Assembly (NCBI GenBank): GCA_018659605.1
Contig: JABJMA010000070.1
Location: forward strand, 1-34,079
Reading direction: 5' to 3'
DNA from: Rickettsiales bacterium
Lineage (GTDB): Bacteria > Pseudomonadota > Alphaproteobacteria > Rickettsiales > JABIRX01
Length of the DNA: 34,079 nucleotides
The notes beneath the pieces were generated by a model. The model had not been told where the DNA came from. It saw nothing but the letters and a program-made list of their open reading frames with translations, and ran no database searches. A program made the translations under genes and the position numbers. This document shows positions 1-8,638 of the stretch, piece after piece (within the stretch, counting starts at the first letter, position 1; every line of letters starts with the position of its first letter).

Positions 1-793
1 TAACCAGATAACGATCATAACTATCACCATTCAAACCTATAGGAATATCGAAATCGACCTTATCATATACATCATAAGGTTGAGACTTTCTTAGATCCCA
101 GGCTATACCAGAACCTCGAAGCATTGGCCCAGAGAAGCCCCAATCCAAAGCCTGTGACTTTGAGACCACCCCAATATCTACCAACCTTTGCTTAAAGATT
201 CTATTCTCTGTTAAAAGATCTTCCATATCATTAATTTTGACGGAAAAGGTAGAAAAATAACGATATATATCTTCTATTAAACCTTTGGGTAAATCTTGAG
301 AAACTCCACCTGGGCGAAAATAATTAGCATGTAATCTTGCTCCTGATACTCGCTCATAAAACTCCATCATTTTCTCACGTTCTTCAAACAGCCATAAAAA
401 TGGTGTCATAGCACCAACATCTATCCCCTGCGTTGTGATATTAAGAATATGATTTAAAATGCGTGAAATTTCAGCAAACATAACACGAATATATTTTGCC
501 CTAAGAGGAACCTCGCACCCAAGTAACTTTTCAACCGCTAAAACAAATGCATGCTCTTGAGACATTGGAGCTACATAATCTAACCTGTCAAAATATGGTA
601 CAGCCTGCATATAAGTCTTATGCTCTATTAACTTTTCAGTACCTCGGTGCAACAATCCAATATGAGGATCTGCTTTCTCCACAACCTCACCGTCTAACTC
701 CAGCATTAAACGCAGAACTCCGTGGGCCGCTGGATGTTGCGGTCCGAAATTAAGCGTCATATTCTTGATATTTTTTTTATTCTCCTGTGTCAT
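1..793 (-). CDS. nuoD: NADH-quinone oxidoreductase subunit D, partial (3' part beyond window)
   Basis: This is the 49-kDa subunit of respiratory complex I, part of the quinone-binding peripheral arm. The frame runs from ATG at 793 to the left edge without a stop, giving about 264 residues of the roughly 390-400 expected, so the C-terminal third is missing. The N-terminal region contains the family hallmark [14 protein letters not shown], followed by [12 protein letters not shown] and later [17 protein letters not shown] purine-rich GAGGG lies about 12 nt upstream of the ATG, inside the end of nuoC. The start is only 4 bp past the nuoC stop, so the two genes are almost certainly translated from one nuoABCD transcript. 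Confidence 0.97.
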   Translation of the reverse strand, partial: MTQENKKNIKNMTLNFGPQHPAAHGVLRLMLELDGEVVEKADPHIGLLHRGTEKLIEHKTYMQAVPYFDRLDYVAPMSQEHAFVLAVEKLLGCEVPLRAKYIRVMFAEISRILNHILNITTQGIDVGAMTPFLWLFEEREKMMEFYERVSGARLHANYFRPGGVSQDLPKGLIEDIYRYFSTFSVKINDMEDLLTENRIFKQRLVDIGVVSKSQALDWGFSGPMLRGSGIAWDLRKSQPYDVYDKVDFDIPIGLNGDSYDRYLV

Positions 794-797
794 ATAG

Positions 798-1400
798 TTA
801 ACTACCCTCTATATTGCCTTTTACCACAGAATCTGCCAAATATTCAGCAGAACTCCAAGAATTATCAAAATCAAAACTTCTAAATTCTTGATCTAATTTC
901 ACAGGCTTATAAACAACTTCTTTTTTTTCAATATCATACTCGACCTCCTCATAACCTGTTAAAGGAAAGTCCTTACGCAGGGGGTGACCCTTAAATTCAT
1001 AATCCGTTAATATTCTTCTACAATCACGACTATCAGAGAACTTAATACCATACATATCAAAAGCCTCCCTTTGATACCAAGTTGCACAGCTAAAAACATC
1101 CTCTATAGAGGCTAGATCTGTTTTATCATCAAGACGAACCTTAACAACTAATCTCTTATTATGCTTCAAGCTCAGGAGATTATAATTAACCTCAAATCTT
1201 TCTGAATCTTTATAATAATCAACAACATGAATGCTTATAAGCATTACAAATAAGCACTTTGTTTCATCTCGAAGAAATAAAAGTAATTGCTGAATATCTC
1301 TAGGTAGAACATGCAAAACAATCATATCATTATTCATCTCTACCTCTTTAACAAGAAGAGAAGATGTATGATTTTTAATGTGCTTAACTATAGATTCCAT
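798..1400 (-). CDS. nuoC: NADH-quinone oxidoreductase subunit C
   Basis: This is the 30-kDa subunit of complex I, located in the peripheral arm beside NuoD and NuoB. The 200-residue product has the usual length of a stand-alone NuoC, not a NuoCD fusion. The diagnostic stretch lies around residues 105-160: [17 protein letters not shown], then [20 protein letters not shown], which matches the family signature. The C-terminus carries the EFRSFDF tail typical of alphaproteobacterial NuoC. It sits 2 bp after nuoB and 4 bp before nuoD in a tight leftward operon. Confidence 0.97.
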   Translation of the reverse strand: MESIVKHIKNHTSSLLVKEVEMNNDMIVLHVLPRDIQQLLLFLRDETKCLFVMLISIHVVDYYKDSERFEVNYNLLSLKHNKRLVVKVRLDDKTDLASIEDVFSCATWYQREAFDMYGIKFSDSRDCRRILTDYEFKGHPLRKDFPLTGYEEVEYDIEKKEVVYKPVKLDQEFRSFDFDNSWSSAEYLADSVVKGNIEGS

Positions 1401-1402
1401 TA

Positions 1403-1945
1403 CTAACCTATTCTTTTTAATGATCCGGTACGTTTAATTTTATTTTGCAACTGCAAAACTCCATAAAGTAACGCTTCAGCTGTTGGTGGGCAACCTGGGA
1501 CATATATATCAACAGGAACAATTCTATCACAGCCCCTCACAACAGAATATGAGTAATGATAATAACCGCCACCATTAGCACATGAGCCCATTGAAATCAC
1601 ATATCTTGGCTCTGGCATTTGATCATATACCTTTCGAAAAGCTGGCGCCATTTTATTGGTAAGAGTTCCAGCAACAATCATAACATCAGACTGTCGTGGA
1701 GAGGGTCTAAACACAAGGCCAAATCGATCCATATCATAGCGTGATGCTGCTGCATGCATCATCTCAACAGCACAGCAAGCAAGGCCGAAAGTCATAGGCC
1801 ACAAAGATCCACTTCTAGCCCAATTAACTAAATTATCTAACTTTGCAGTTATAAAGCCATGATTATTAATCTGCTTCATAGCCTCACTTAGGACCAGATC
1901 CTGATTAGTATATATTTCATCTTGTTTACTATGATTAAAATTCAT
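1403..1945 (-). CDS. nuoB: NADH-quinone oxidoreductase subunit B (N2 cluster subunit)
   Basis: This complex I subunit carries the terminal [4Fe-4S] cluster N2, which hands electrons to quinone. The product has 180 residues. The four expected ligands are visible: the adjacent pair Cys57-Cys58 in [10 protein letters not shown], Cys122 in [17 protein letters not shown], and Cys152 in [12 protein letters not shown]. The N-terminal 25 residues are variable, as usual in the family. The gene lies 14 bp downstream of nuoA and 2 bp upstream of nuoC. Confidence 0.98.
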   Translation of the reverse strand: MNFNHSKQDEIYTNQDLVLSEAMKQINNHGFITAKLDNLVNWARSGSLWPMTFGLACCAVEMMHAAASRYDMDRFGLVFRPSPRQSDVMIVAGTLTNKMAPAFRKVYDQMPEPRYVISMGSCANGGGYYHYSYSVVRGCDRIVPVDIYVPGCPPTAEALLYGVLQLQNKIKRTGSLKRIG

Positions 1946-1959
1946 TTTCTACTCTTAGA

Positions 1960-2331
1960 TTACTCCCAATTTAATGCACCTTTTTTCCATTCATAAATGA
2001 AGCCCACTGTTAAAACAAACAAAAACACCATCATGGAAAGATAACCAACGAAACCTGTTGTGCCAAGGGTCAAAGCCCATGGGAACAAAAAGGCTATTTC
2101 TAAATCAAATATCACAAATAAAATTCCAACTAAATAAAACCTAACATCAAATTTACTCCTAGCATCCCCTATCGGCTCAAACCCACATTCATATGGTGAT
2201 AATTTTGCTTTATCTGGATTTCTTGGAGATATAACGAATGGTAACACAACCATCGCAATAGCAATCCCTGTAGCGATAATGATAAAGAGCAATACTGATG
2301 CGTAAGGCGCAAGAAATTCTATATTAAACAT
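1960..2331 (-). CDS. nuoA: NADH-quinone oxidoreductase subunit A (membrane)
   Basis: This small membrane subunit of complex I sits at the junction of the membrane and peripheral arms. The 123-residue product has three hydrophobic segments, at about residues 12-33, 66-90 and 95-114. Between the first and second is the conserved loop [22 protein letters not shown], and the second contains the [12 protein letters not shown] motif with its conserved acidic residues. It is the first gene of the leftward nuoABCD block. The 160-bp spacer upstream (2332-2491) should hold its promoter, although I could not pick a convincing -35/-10 pair. Confidence 0.97.
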   Translation of the reverse strand: MFNIEFLAPYASVLLFIIIATGIAIAMVVLPFVISPRNPDKAKLSPYECGFEPIGDARSKFDVRFYLVGILFVIFDLEIAFLFPWALTLGTTGFVGYLSMMVFLFVLTVGFIYEWKKGALNWE

Positions 2332-2491
2332 AGCTTCAAAATATATGCCGACTATATAACCAGACCTCCCTTATATTCAAGCTTTTTCTTGCTATCAGAA
2401 CCAACATATACAAACATATAATCGATAAAATTTTCTTTTAACTTTGCAGATATTAGCCCCTCTTCAAAACTCACCAACTCTTACACCATCA

Positions 2492-3628
2492 TCAAGCTGA
2501 ATGCAAAGAGTGATTATTAGATACAATAATATTGGCTATTTGTCTTAGAGAGTTATTATCATGACCTGTAGATATAGATATTCTAAGCCTAGGAGTTTCC
2601 GCTGTTGGCGGCCTGATCCTACTAACCAAAAATTCAGAATCATATAATTTTTGATATTGCGCATCCATCTCATCTATTGAATCATATGCTATTATAAAAA
2701 TTGGTGAGTAAGTTTTTGATCGCCCTAATAATTTGGCCAAATAATCAATGCGCTCATATAATGCATTCTGATACTTGACGTTATTCTCTATCAACTCCCT
2801 AAAAGAATAATAATTACAATTTAAAATAAATTCAGGGATTGCAGTTGAATAAATCAGTGATCTAGCAGATGAAACGAGATAATCACAAATGTATTTTGAA
2901 GCTGTAATATAACCACCATATCCAGCCACAGCTTTTGATAATGTCCCCAAGATGATTAAATTATCTCTATCTATTTTACCCAGCTCATCATCAAGTAAAA
3001 ATCCATGCGCATCATCCATCAGCACATCACTTTTATATTTTTTAGCCAATCTTGACAATTCTGATACTGGTGCAAAATCACCATGCATTGAAAATAATGT
3101 CTCTGAAACAATTATACATTTTTGGTACTGGTCACGATTTTTCTCAAGCAAATCTTGCAAATGACCCAAGTCATTATGCTTAAAACGCATAAATTTTGCG
3201 CCGGATAATTTTATACCATCAATATGTGAGGCATGAATATTTTTATCCGATATAATTAAATCTTTCGCATTATAAAATGCTGGATAAAAGCCTATCGCTG
3301 CTAAATAACCACTACCGAAAATAACCGATTTTTCCATTTTGTGATGCTGCGCAATGACTTGCTCAAACCTATCATAGATCGGACTAGAACCTGAAATAAG
3401 CCGCGAGCTACTTGATCCCATACTCATCACCTCAGAGCTCGCCTTAGCTAAAATCTCACGATTTTGCGCCATCGCGAAATAATCATTAGAGGTAAAATCA
3501 ATGAGCTTATTACCATCTTGATCGACCTTAAATTTCCCTTCAGCTTGATAAGAAGTTATCACGCGTTGTAATTTTTGATTTTCTTTATATTTTAATTGCG
3601 CTATAGCGTAACTGTCTAAATTAAACAC
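2492..3628 (-). CDS. bioF: 8-amino-7-oxononanoate synthase (biotin synthesis)
   Basis: This PLP enzyme of the alpha-oxoamine synthase family condenses pimeloyl-thioester with alanine in the first ring-building step of biotin synthesis. The 378-residue length is normal. Visible motifs are DFTSNDYFAMA near residue 45, GSSSSRLISG, the aspartate motif LMDDAHGF, and the PLP-lysine region ILGTLSKAVAGYGGYI. The start is GTG at 3626-3628. An in-frame TGA lies two codons upstream and the first internal ATG falls deep in the fold, so GTG is the best choice, although no clear Shine-Dalgarno precedes it. It is divergent from bioB with only 9 bp between the start codons. Confidence 0.93.
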   Translation of the reverse strand: MFNLDSYAIAQLKYKENQKLQRVITSYQAEGKFKVDQDGNKLIDFTSNDYFAMAQNREILAKASSEVMSMGSSSSRLISGSSPIYDRFEQVIAQHHKMEKSVIFGSGYLAAIGFYPAFYNAKDLIISDKNIHASHIDGIKLSGAKFMRFKHNDLGHLQDLLEKNRDQYQKCIIVSETLFSMHGDFAPVSELSRLAKKYKSDVLMDDAHGFLLDDELGKIDRDNLIILGTLSKAVAGYGGYITASKYICDYLVSSARSLIYSTAIPEFILNCNYYSFRELIENNVKYQNALYERIDYLAKLLGRSKTYSPIFIIAYDSIDEMDAQYQKLYDSEFLVSRIRPPTAETPRLRISISTGHDNNSLRQIANIIVSNNHSLHSA

Positions 3629-3637
3629 GAGTCAAAT

Positions 3638-4564
3638 ATGTGGAATAAGAATAAAATTTTAGAACTTTATGAATTACCTTTTAATGATCTAATTCATAAA
3701 GCTCACTTAACTCATAGAGAGAATTTTAACGTTAATCAAGTACAAGTATCAACACTTCTTAGTATCAAGACAGGGTCATGTCCTGAGAATTGCAAATACT
3801 GTCCTCAATCAGCTCATTATAATACCAATATTGAAAAAACTCCTTTGTTAGATGTTGAGCAAGTTATATCAGCAGCCAAAGCAGCTAAAGCGAAAGGATC
3901 ATCCAGATTTTGCATGGGCGCAGCTTGGAGGAACCTAAATGATCGTGACGTTCCACAAATGTGCGAGATGGTTAAAGAGGTCAAAAAACTTGGTTTAGAA
4001 ACCTGCCTAACTCTTGGCATGATTACTGGGTCACAAGCTGATAAATTAAAAGAGTCAGGTTTGGATTATTATAATCATAATATTGATAGCTCCAAAGATT
4101 ATTACGAGAAAATCATAACAACACGTAATTACCAAGATAGATTAGATACAATCCAAAATGTTGCTAATGCCAATATACATATTTGCTCTGGTGGTATTGT
4201 TGGTATGGGTGAAAAGCGAGAAGATCGGGCTGAAATGATTGCAACTCTTGCAAGCTTTAATCCAACTCCCAAAAGCATTCCTATTAACCTCCTTGAAAAA
4301 ATTGAAGGCACACCGCTAGAACATACTGAAGATTTAGATATATTCGAATTTATCAGAACAATTGCTGCAACGCGTATAGCAGCTCCAGCCTCTTATGTTC
4401 GATTATCTGCTGGTCGAAAAAATCTTTCTAAAGAAGCTCAAGCATTATGTTTTTATACTGGGGCAAACTCTATATTCTACGGAGATACATTACTAACCCA
4501 AGATAACCCTAGTGAAGATACGGATAAAAACCTATTCAACGAATTAGGCCTTAAAGCCATTTAG
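3638..4564 (+). CDS. bioB: Biotin synthase (radical SAM)
   Basis: This enzyme inserts sulfur into dethiobiotin to make biotin. The radical-SAM cluster motif CxxxCxxC is Cys48, Cys52, Cys55 in TGSCPENCKYCPQS. Further conserved segments are SRFCMGAAWR, LETCLTLGMI, YNHNIDSSKDYY, HICSGGIVGMGE and SYVRLSAGRKNL. The first three of the cysteines outside the SAM motif and the late arginine match ligands of the sacrificial [2Fe-2S] cluster in characterised BioB. The 308-residue length is slightly compact but complete. The start lies 9 bp from the bioF start, so its promoter must be inside the 5' end of bioF. bioA, bioD, bioC and birA are not in the window. Confidence 0.97.
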   Translation: MWNKNKILELYELPFNDLIHKAHLTHRENFNVNQVQVSTLLSIKTGSCPENCKYCPQSAHYNTNIEKTPLLDVEQVISAAKAAKAKGSSRFCMGAAWRNLNDRDVPQMCEMVKEVKKLGLETCLTLGMITGSQADKLKESGLDYYNHNIDSSKDYYEKIITTRNYQDRLDTIQNVANANIHICSGGIVGMGEKREDRAEMIATLASFNPTPKSIPINLLEKIEGTPLEHTEDLDIFEFIRTIAATRIAAPASYVRLSAGRKNLSKEAQALCFYTGANSIFYGDTLLTQDNPSEDTDKNLFNELGLKAI

Positions 4565-4617
4565 ACTTTAAGATTTAACAACCCTAAAGACCAGTCCTTG
4601 CAAAAACAATTTATAGA

Positions 4618-4782
4618 TTACTTTTGAAGATCAAAGAAGTATTTATGAATATATTCAATTGAAGAGTTAGAGCTAATAAAATTGTCAACGAAACTTTCAT
4701 TTTCGAACTCTACTACAGCGCCCCTATCAACACAGATAATATCTCGAGAAGCTTTCTTCTTAAATATATATTTAATATTCAT
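4618..4782 (-). CDS. Small hypothetical protein (54 aa)
   Basis: An open frame of 54 codons starts with ATG at 4782 and ends with TAA at 4618, in the spacer between bioB and glpK. The predicted product is basic at its N-terminus (MNIKYIFKKKASRD) and acidic to neutral afterwards (VVEFENESFVDNFISSNSS). It has no signal peptide, membrane segment or motif I recognise. It lies downstream of glpK on the same strand. There is no convincing Shine-Dalgarno, but many genes in this window also lack one. It may be a real small gene or a chance frame; AT-rich spacer of this length would usually be interrupted sooner. Confidence 0.35.
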   Translation of the reverse strand: MNIKYIFKKKASRDIICVDRGAVVEFENESFVDNFISSNSSIEYIHKYFFDLQK

Positions 4783-4847
4783 TTGCACATCTTTTTGAAG
4801 TCGACAAATTTTCTATAGATATAATTCTAATTTTCTAGCTTTTTTTT

Positions 4848-4870
4848 AAAAAACTGCATATCTCTGCAAG
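4848..4870 (-). terminator. Possible weak terminator downstream of glpK
   Basis: Read leftward after the glpK stop, a short imperfect stem (TGCA arms around a 6-nt loop) is followed by six T residues at 4853-4848. The stem is only four to five pairs with a bulge, so this is a weak candidate. It is the only T-tract hairpin I see between glpK and the small ORF. Confidence 0.25.
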
Positions 4871-4879
4871 TTATTCTAG

Positions 4880-6364
4880 TTATAGTTTACCTTTAGCAAT
4901 GCTAAGACATACCTCTACAGCTGACTTCCATGACTCTAAAACCAACTTCCTTTCATCAAAGGTTATATTTTGCACCTTGTACAACTTCTCAATCCTATGC
5001 AACTTTCGAATTTCTTCAAACGAACCAAATACTCCATCCTTGATTCCAGCCAAATATGCCGCACCTAAGCCAGTCAACTCAATAGTAGATGGCTTGATAA
5101 TATCAATTCCCAAAATATTACTTAAATACTGATTAAACCACTCATTACTCGCCATGCCACCATCTATCTGTAATCCATCAATCCGAATCGCCTCACTTTC
5201 TATTGCCTGCAAAAGATCATATGTCTGATAGGCCACAGACTCAAAGACTGATCTAATCATATGAGACTTAGTTGCGTTATTTGACAAACCAATAAAAATA
5301 GCTCGGGCTTTTTCCTCCCAATATGGAGTACCTAATCCTGATAGGGCCGGTACGCAATAAACACCCCCATTACCATCTAGGCTAGATATTTCCCGCTCAG
5401 CCTCCTTATAATTATCAAATAATTTTAAATTATCCCTTGCCCAATTAATTGCAGAACCAGCATAAAAAATACTCCCCTCAATTGCATATACAACCTTGTT
5501 ATCACTAGAATATAAAATAGTAGTTAACAGGCCAGAATCCATTAATTGAAAACGCGGACCTACATTAACCATAACAAAACATCCTGTGCCATATGTAACC
5601 TTGGCATCATATTTATCAAAACAGCAATGACCAATTGTTGCTGCCTGCTGATCCCCAATCACAGATGAAATTGGTATCGCTATACCAAAATATTTACTAT
5701 CTATTGCACCATAATCGTCGATAGAATGCCTTACCTCTGGCAGCAAACATCGATTAATACCAAATATCTGTAGCAACTTCTCATCATAATTTAAATTCTT
5801 GATATCATATAATAAGGTTCTCGAAATATTGCTTGTATCCGTAGCATGAACCTTACCAGATGTTAACCTATATACGAGAAAACTATCTATTGTACCAAAT
5901 GCATAATTCTCTAAATTTTTGCCTTCCAATATAGTATCTATTATCCACTTAATTTTTGTGGCTGAGAAATAAGGATTTAATATCAATCCAGTTGTGTTAC
6001 GAATATAATTAGCATCTTCCTCGGAAAAGTTTTTGCACATTTCTCCAGTTCTAGTATCCTGCCAACTAATCGCATTATACACCACATTGCCTGTATATCT
6101 CTCCCATATGACAGTGGTCTCCCTTTGATTAGCTATTCCACATGATACTATTTTCTGACCAAGCTCACTTGCCTTCTGAAAGGCCAAATTAACACAATAT
6201 AAGACACTCTGCCAAATTTCCTCCGGATCTTGCTCTACAAACATCTCCTTAGGAAGGATTCGCTTAATTTCTTTTTGAGAGGTAAAAACTATTTGTGCTG
6301 TATCATCAACTAAATGTACTTTAGTGCTAGTAGTGCCCTGGTCAATAACTAATATTAATGGCAT
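4880..6364 (-). CDS. glpK: Glycerol kinase
   Basis: This enzyme phosphorylates glycerol with ATP to sn-glycerol 3-phosphate, feeding phospholipid synthesis or glycolysis. The 494-residue protein is a complete FGGY kinase. Visible signatures are DQGTTSTK at the N-terminus (phosphate-binding loop), NQRETTVIWER around residue 80 with the glycerol-contacting Arg-Glu, GDQQAATIGH with the catalytic-type Asp-Gln, YGTGCFV, and near the C-terminus GGMASNEWFNQYLSNILG and GLGAAYLAG. No glpF or glpD is adjacent. It follows the VOC pair on the same strand after a 104-bp spacer, so it may have its own promoter. Confidence 0.96.
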   Translation of the reverse strand: MPLILVIDQGTTSTKVHLVDDTAQIVFTSQKEIKRILPKEMFVEQDPEEIWQSVLYCVNLAFQKASELGQKIVSCGIANQRETTVIWERYTGNVVYNAISWQDTRTGEMCKNFSEEDANYIRNTTGLILNPYFSATKIKWIIDTILEGKNLENYAFGTIDSFLVYRLTSGKVHATDTSNISRTLLYDIKNLNYDEKLLQIFGINRCLLPEVRHSIDDYGAIDSKYFGIAIPISSVIGDQQAATIGHCCFDKYDAKVTYGTGCFVMVNVGPRFQLMDSGLLTTILYSSDNKVVYAIEGSIFYAGSAINWARDNLKLFDNYKEAEREISSLDGNGGVYCVPALSGLGTPYWEEKARAIFIGLSNNATKSHMIRSVFESVAYQTYDLLQAIESEAIRIDGLQIDGGMASNEWFNQYLSNILGIDIIKPSTIELTGLGAAYLAGIKDGVFGSFEEIRKLHRIEKLYKVQNITFDERKLVLESWKSAVEVCLSIAKGKL

Positions 6365-6468
6365 AAAACTGAAATTTTATATATTTTATTACTAATGCAG
6401 CTACATCAAAACTTCCCATATACAAAATATCACATTACTTATTAAGAAAAAAATATAAATTTATACAG

Positions 6469-6918
6469 CTACTTTCTATCCATTATAGTCTTTAATTTAT
6501 CAAAGGATTCAAACACTTGAGAAAAACGTTTAAAGGACTTAAACTCTATAGCATTGTACGATGGGTCATAAAAATACATTGTTGCTTGCTCACCAACCTG
6601 CCCTTTAAACCTAATATGAGGCTTACTAATAAAAGTAATGTTTTTATCTTCTAGCCTATCTCTTAAATCATGCCAATTCTTCCAACTAAGAACAATACCA
6701 AAATGCCTAACGGGAAGAGGAATATCGTCTACGATATTCGACTTAACCTCCTTAGTCTCCTCTGGACATAAATGCGCAGTAAGCTGATGGCCAAAAAAAT
6801 TAAAATCGCACCATATCTCAGAGCTACGACCAATTTTGGATCCTAGAACAGTAGTATAAAACTCCTTAGTTTTATCTAAATCATTGACTGGAATAGCTAG
6901 ATGGAATGGCATTAACAT
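6469..6918 (-). CDS. VOC-family protein (glyoxalase/extradiol dioxygenase fold), copy 2
   Basis: This 149-residue single-domain protein has the vicinal-oxygen-chelate fold. Candidate metal ligands are the histidine of PFHLAIPV at the N-terminus, the histidine of FFGHQLTAH, the histidine of PVRHFGIVL and the glutamate of NAIEFKSF, in the order expected for two beta-alpha-beta-beta-beta modules. It is clearly paralogous to the next gene upstream; blocks such as DFNFxGHQLT, PVRHFG and KPHIRFK are shared. The substrate cannot be told from sequence. Translation could start at either of two ATG codons two codons apart. It is separated by 42 bp from copy 1 and probably cotranscribed. Confidence 0.85.
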   Translation of the reverse strand: MLMPFHLAIPVNDLDKTKEFYTTVLGSKIGRSSEIWCDFNFFGHQLTAHLCPEETKEVKSNIVDDIPLPVRHFGIVLSWKNWHDLRDRLEDKNITFISKPHIRFKGQVGEQATMYFYDPSYNAIEFKSFKRFSQVFESFDKLKTIMDRK

Positions 6919-6960
6919 AGGATAAGACTCACAAAATGAAACAAGATATTACTCTCGCCC

Positions 6961-7404
6961 CTACGAAACTTCAAGAGATTTATTCCCATCATTCTTGGCA
7001 AAGATGTTAGCATTATCCTTAAATGCCTTTAACTCCATAACATTGTTTGATGGGTCAAGAAAAAACATTGAAGCCTGCTCACCAGGCTTATCTTTAAATC
7101 TTATATGAGGCTTAACTACAAAAGTAACATCTCTTACAGACAGCCTATCCTTTATATCATGCCATATATCCCAATCGAGTACTAAACCAAAATGACGCAC
7201 GGGTATATTGTGACCATCAACATTATTTGATCTAAAATCATCCTGAGGCAATTCGGCTAAATGAAGTGTTAATTGATGACCATAAAAATTAAAATCTACC
7301 CACCTTACACCGAACCTTCCCATCTTACAGCTAAATACGTTTGAATAAAAATCTTTTGCTATGTCTAGATCTGAAACAGGTATGGATAGGTGAAATGGGT
7401 ACAT
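6961..7404 (-). CDS. VOC-family protein (glyoxalase/extradiol dioxygenase fold), copy 1
   Basis: This 147-residue VOC-fold protein is the promoter-proximal member of a tandem pair. It shows PFHLSIPVSDLDIAKDFY at the start, WVDFNFYGHQLTLHL, IPVRHFGLVLDW, KPHIRFK, GEQASMFFLDPS and NVMELKAF. The spaced histidines and the final glutamate match a metal site of this superfamily. It is divergent from a LysR-type regulator, so LysR control of the pair is likely. The tail after about residue 130 differs from copy 2. The reaction is unknown; small-molecule lyase, isomerase or dioxygenase are all possible in this family. Confidence 0.85.
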   Translation of the reverse strand: MYPFHLSIPVSDLDIAKDFYSNVFSCKMGRFGVRWVDFNFYGHQLTLHLAELPQDDFRSNNVDGHNIPVRHFGLVLDWDIWHDIKDRLSVRDVTFVVKPHIRFKDKPGEQASMFFLDPSNNVMELKAFKDNANIFAKNDGNKSLEVS

Positions 7405-7440
7405 AGTTATTTAATGAATAATAGTATTAATATTGTTAGC

Positions 7441-7467
7441 ATAATAGAAATCTTTTTATTAAAGCAA
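7441..7467 (-). promoter_or_regulatory. Candidate promoter of the VOC gene pair
   Basis: Reading leftward, a TTGCTT (7467-7462) and a TATTAT (7446-7441) are separated by 15 bp. The -35 part lies inside the left arm of the 23-bp inverted repeat. The predicted transcript would have a leader of about 30 nt before the VOC start at 7404. The short spacer and weak -35 suggest a need for an activator. The assignment rests mainly on the mirrored copy in front of the lysR gene. Confidence 0.4.
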
Positions 7468-7630
7468 AGGAAAAATTATCACTCTGCATGACATTTGCGT
7501 TATTTACTTCTTATATTCCCATAAGAATTTAAGCAGCTCAATTAATCTACCACTATTTTAAAGTACATATTATTAACAACTCTTATGCGCATAGTGCGAG
7601 CATGATAATAATTTTTCCTTTGCTTTAATA
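7457..7630. repeat. 23-bp perfect inverted repeat flanking the lysR/VOC divergent spacer
   Basis: The arms 7457-7479 and 7608-7630 are exact reverse complements; each contains GCAAAGGAAAAATTA or its complement. They are 128 bp apart. The left arm ends 52 bp before the VOC start codon and the right arm ends 48 bp before the lysR start codon. Similarity continues outward past the arms with small indels (AAGAT-TTTCTAT motifs on both sides), as far as a TATAAT-like box on each side. This is best read as a duplicated, mirrored promoter/operator; a short terminal-inverted-repeat element is the alternative. Confidence 0.8.
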
Positions 7631-7649
7631 CAAGATCTTTCTATATAAT
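7620..7649 (+). promoter_or_regulatory. Candidate promoter of the lysR-type gene
   Basis: TTGCTT at 7620-7625 and a consensus TATAAT at 7644-7649 are separated by 18 bp, about 30 bp before the start codon at 7679. The -35 lies inside the right arm of the inverted repeat, matching the geometry on the VOC side. Overlap of operator and promoter would fit autoregulation by the LysR protein. Confidence 0.45.
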
Positions 7650-7678
7650 AATTAGCTGATTCAATTAAGATTATAATC

Positions 7679-8638
7679 ATGGTTGAGAACAAACCACCAC
7701 TAACATTGTCACTAATTAGGCATGTTTATGTTTTTTACATATGCGCAAAACATATGAACTTTACACAAGCTGGTAATGAATTACTTCTGACTCAAAGTGC
7801 TATAAGTAAATCAATAAAGAAGCTAGAATCAGCTTTAGGTGTGAGTTTATTTATACGAAATAAAAATTATATTAGATTATCGCTTGCAGGGCAAACTTTC
7901 TTCGCAAATACTCAATGCCTTTGCATGGAGCTATCAGAGCAAATATCCAATACTTCTTTCAAAAGCCAGAATGACACTATCACATTTAATACCATACCTT
8001 CATGTGCAAATTATTGGCTTAACGAGATTGTAACTGAATTCTCTTCTAACAACCAAGATATCAAAATCAAAATAAATATCTATAATGATAGCTTTACAAC
8101 CTCGCTGCTAGATAATCACCTAACGATCTGCTGCCTCAAAAACACCGATGCAATCAGTAGCGACTATAATATTATAAAGCTATTTGATGAAGATTTAGTA
8201 CCGATCTGCAAACCTTCTTTATTACAAGAATACCCCAATATGACAGATTTAATCCTCAGATCAGATGTAATCATTCATTCTTCAAGGGAAAATTTTTGGA
8301 AAAATATATTAACAGAGTTTAATATAGAATTTGATGATCTCAATACTCACTTTGAGTTAGAGCATTTTTATATGATTATACAAGCAGTAATGCAAGGTAA
8401 CTCCGTTGGGTTATCACCACGAATATATGTCCAGCATCTCATAGAAAAAAACGAACTTGTTGTTCCGTTCTTACCAAAATTCACCAGCCCTTATAGTTAT
8501 TATTTATGTACGCATAAAAGCAATCTGCATAAAGCTACACATCTGAGATTTATTAATTGGTACAAAAAAACTTACACACCTAAAAACCAAGCTGAATTAA
8601 TACAGAAAATGCCAAAACAAAAATTAGCATTTAAATAG
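7679..8638 (+). CDS. LysR-family transcriptional regulator
   Basis: This 319-residue protein has an N-terminal winged HTH and a C-terminal effector-binding domain. The HTH occupies about residues 14-70 and shows the family pattern: FTQAGNELLLTQSAISKSIKKLE followed by LGVSLFIR. The rest resembles a type-2 periplasmic-binding fold, ending with a segment NSVGLSPRIYVQHLIEKNELVVPF that is reminiscent of GcvA-like LysR proteins. It is divergent from two VOC genes, the usual arrangement for a LysR regulator and its target, and the spacer holds a mirrored repeat. The effector is unknown. Its 3' end overlaps the convergent prfB by 8 bp. Confidence 0.93.
   Translation: MVENKPPLTLSLIRHVYVFYICAKHMNFTQAGNELLLTQSAISKSIKKLESALGVSLFIRNKNYIRLSLAGQTFFANTQCLCMELSEQISNTSFKSQNDTITFNTIPSCANYWLNEIVTEFSSNNQDIKIKINIYNDSFTTSLLDNHLTICCLKNTDAISSDYNIIKLFDEDLVPICKPSLLQEYPNMTDLILRSDVIIHSSRENFWKNILTEFNIEFDDLNTHFELEHFYMIIQAVMQGNSVGLSPRIYVQHLIEKNELVVPFLPKFTSPYSYYLCTHKSNLHKATHLRFINWYKKTYTPKNQAELIQKMPKQKLAFK

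Noticed and set aside
547-753. Rightward open frame opposite nuoD
   Set aside because: It lies fully inside the well-conserved nuoD coding strand and is an antisense shadow.
2352-2474. A 40-codon GTG-started frame between bioF and nuoA on the minus strand
   Set aside because: It lies in the likely nuoA promoter region, has no recognisable family and only a weak ribosome-binding site. It could be a gene remnant, but the support is too thin to list.
7457-7630. Short insertion element (MITE) defined by the 23-bp terminal inverted repeats
   Set aside because: No target-site duplication is evident, and the arms sit symmetrically in the divergent promoters with similarity extending beyond them. 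Still possible until copies are searched.
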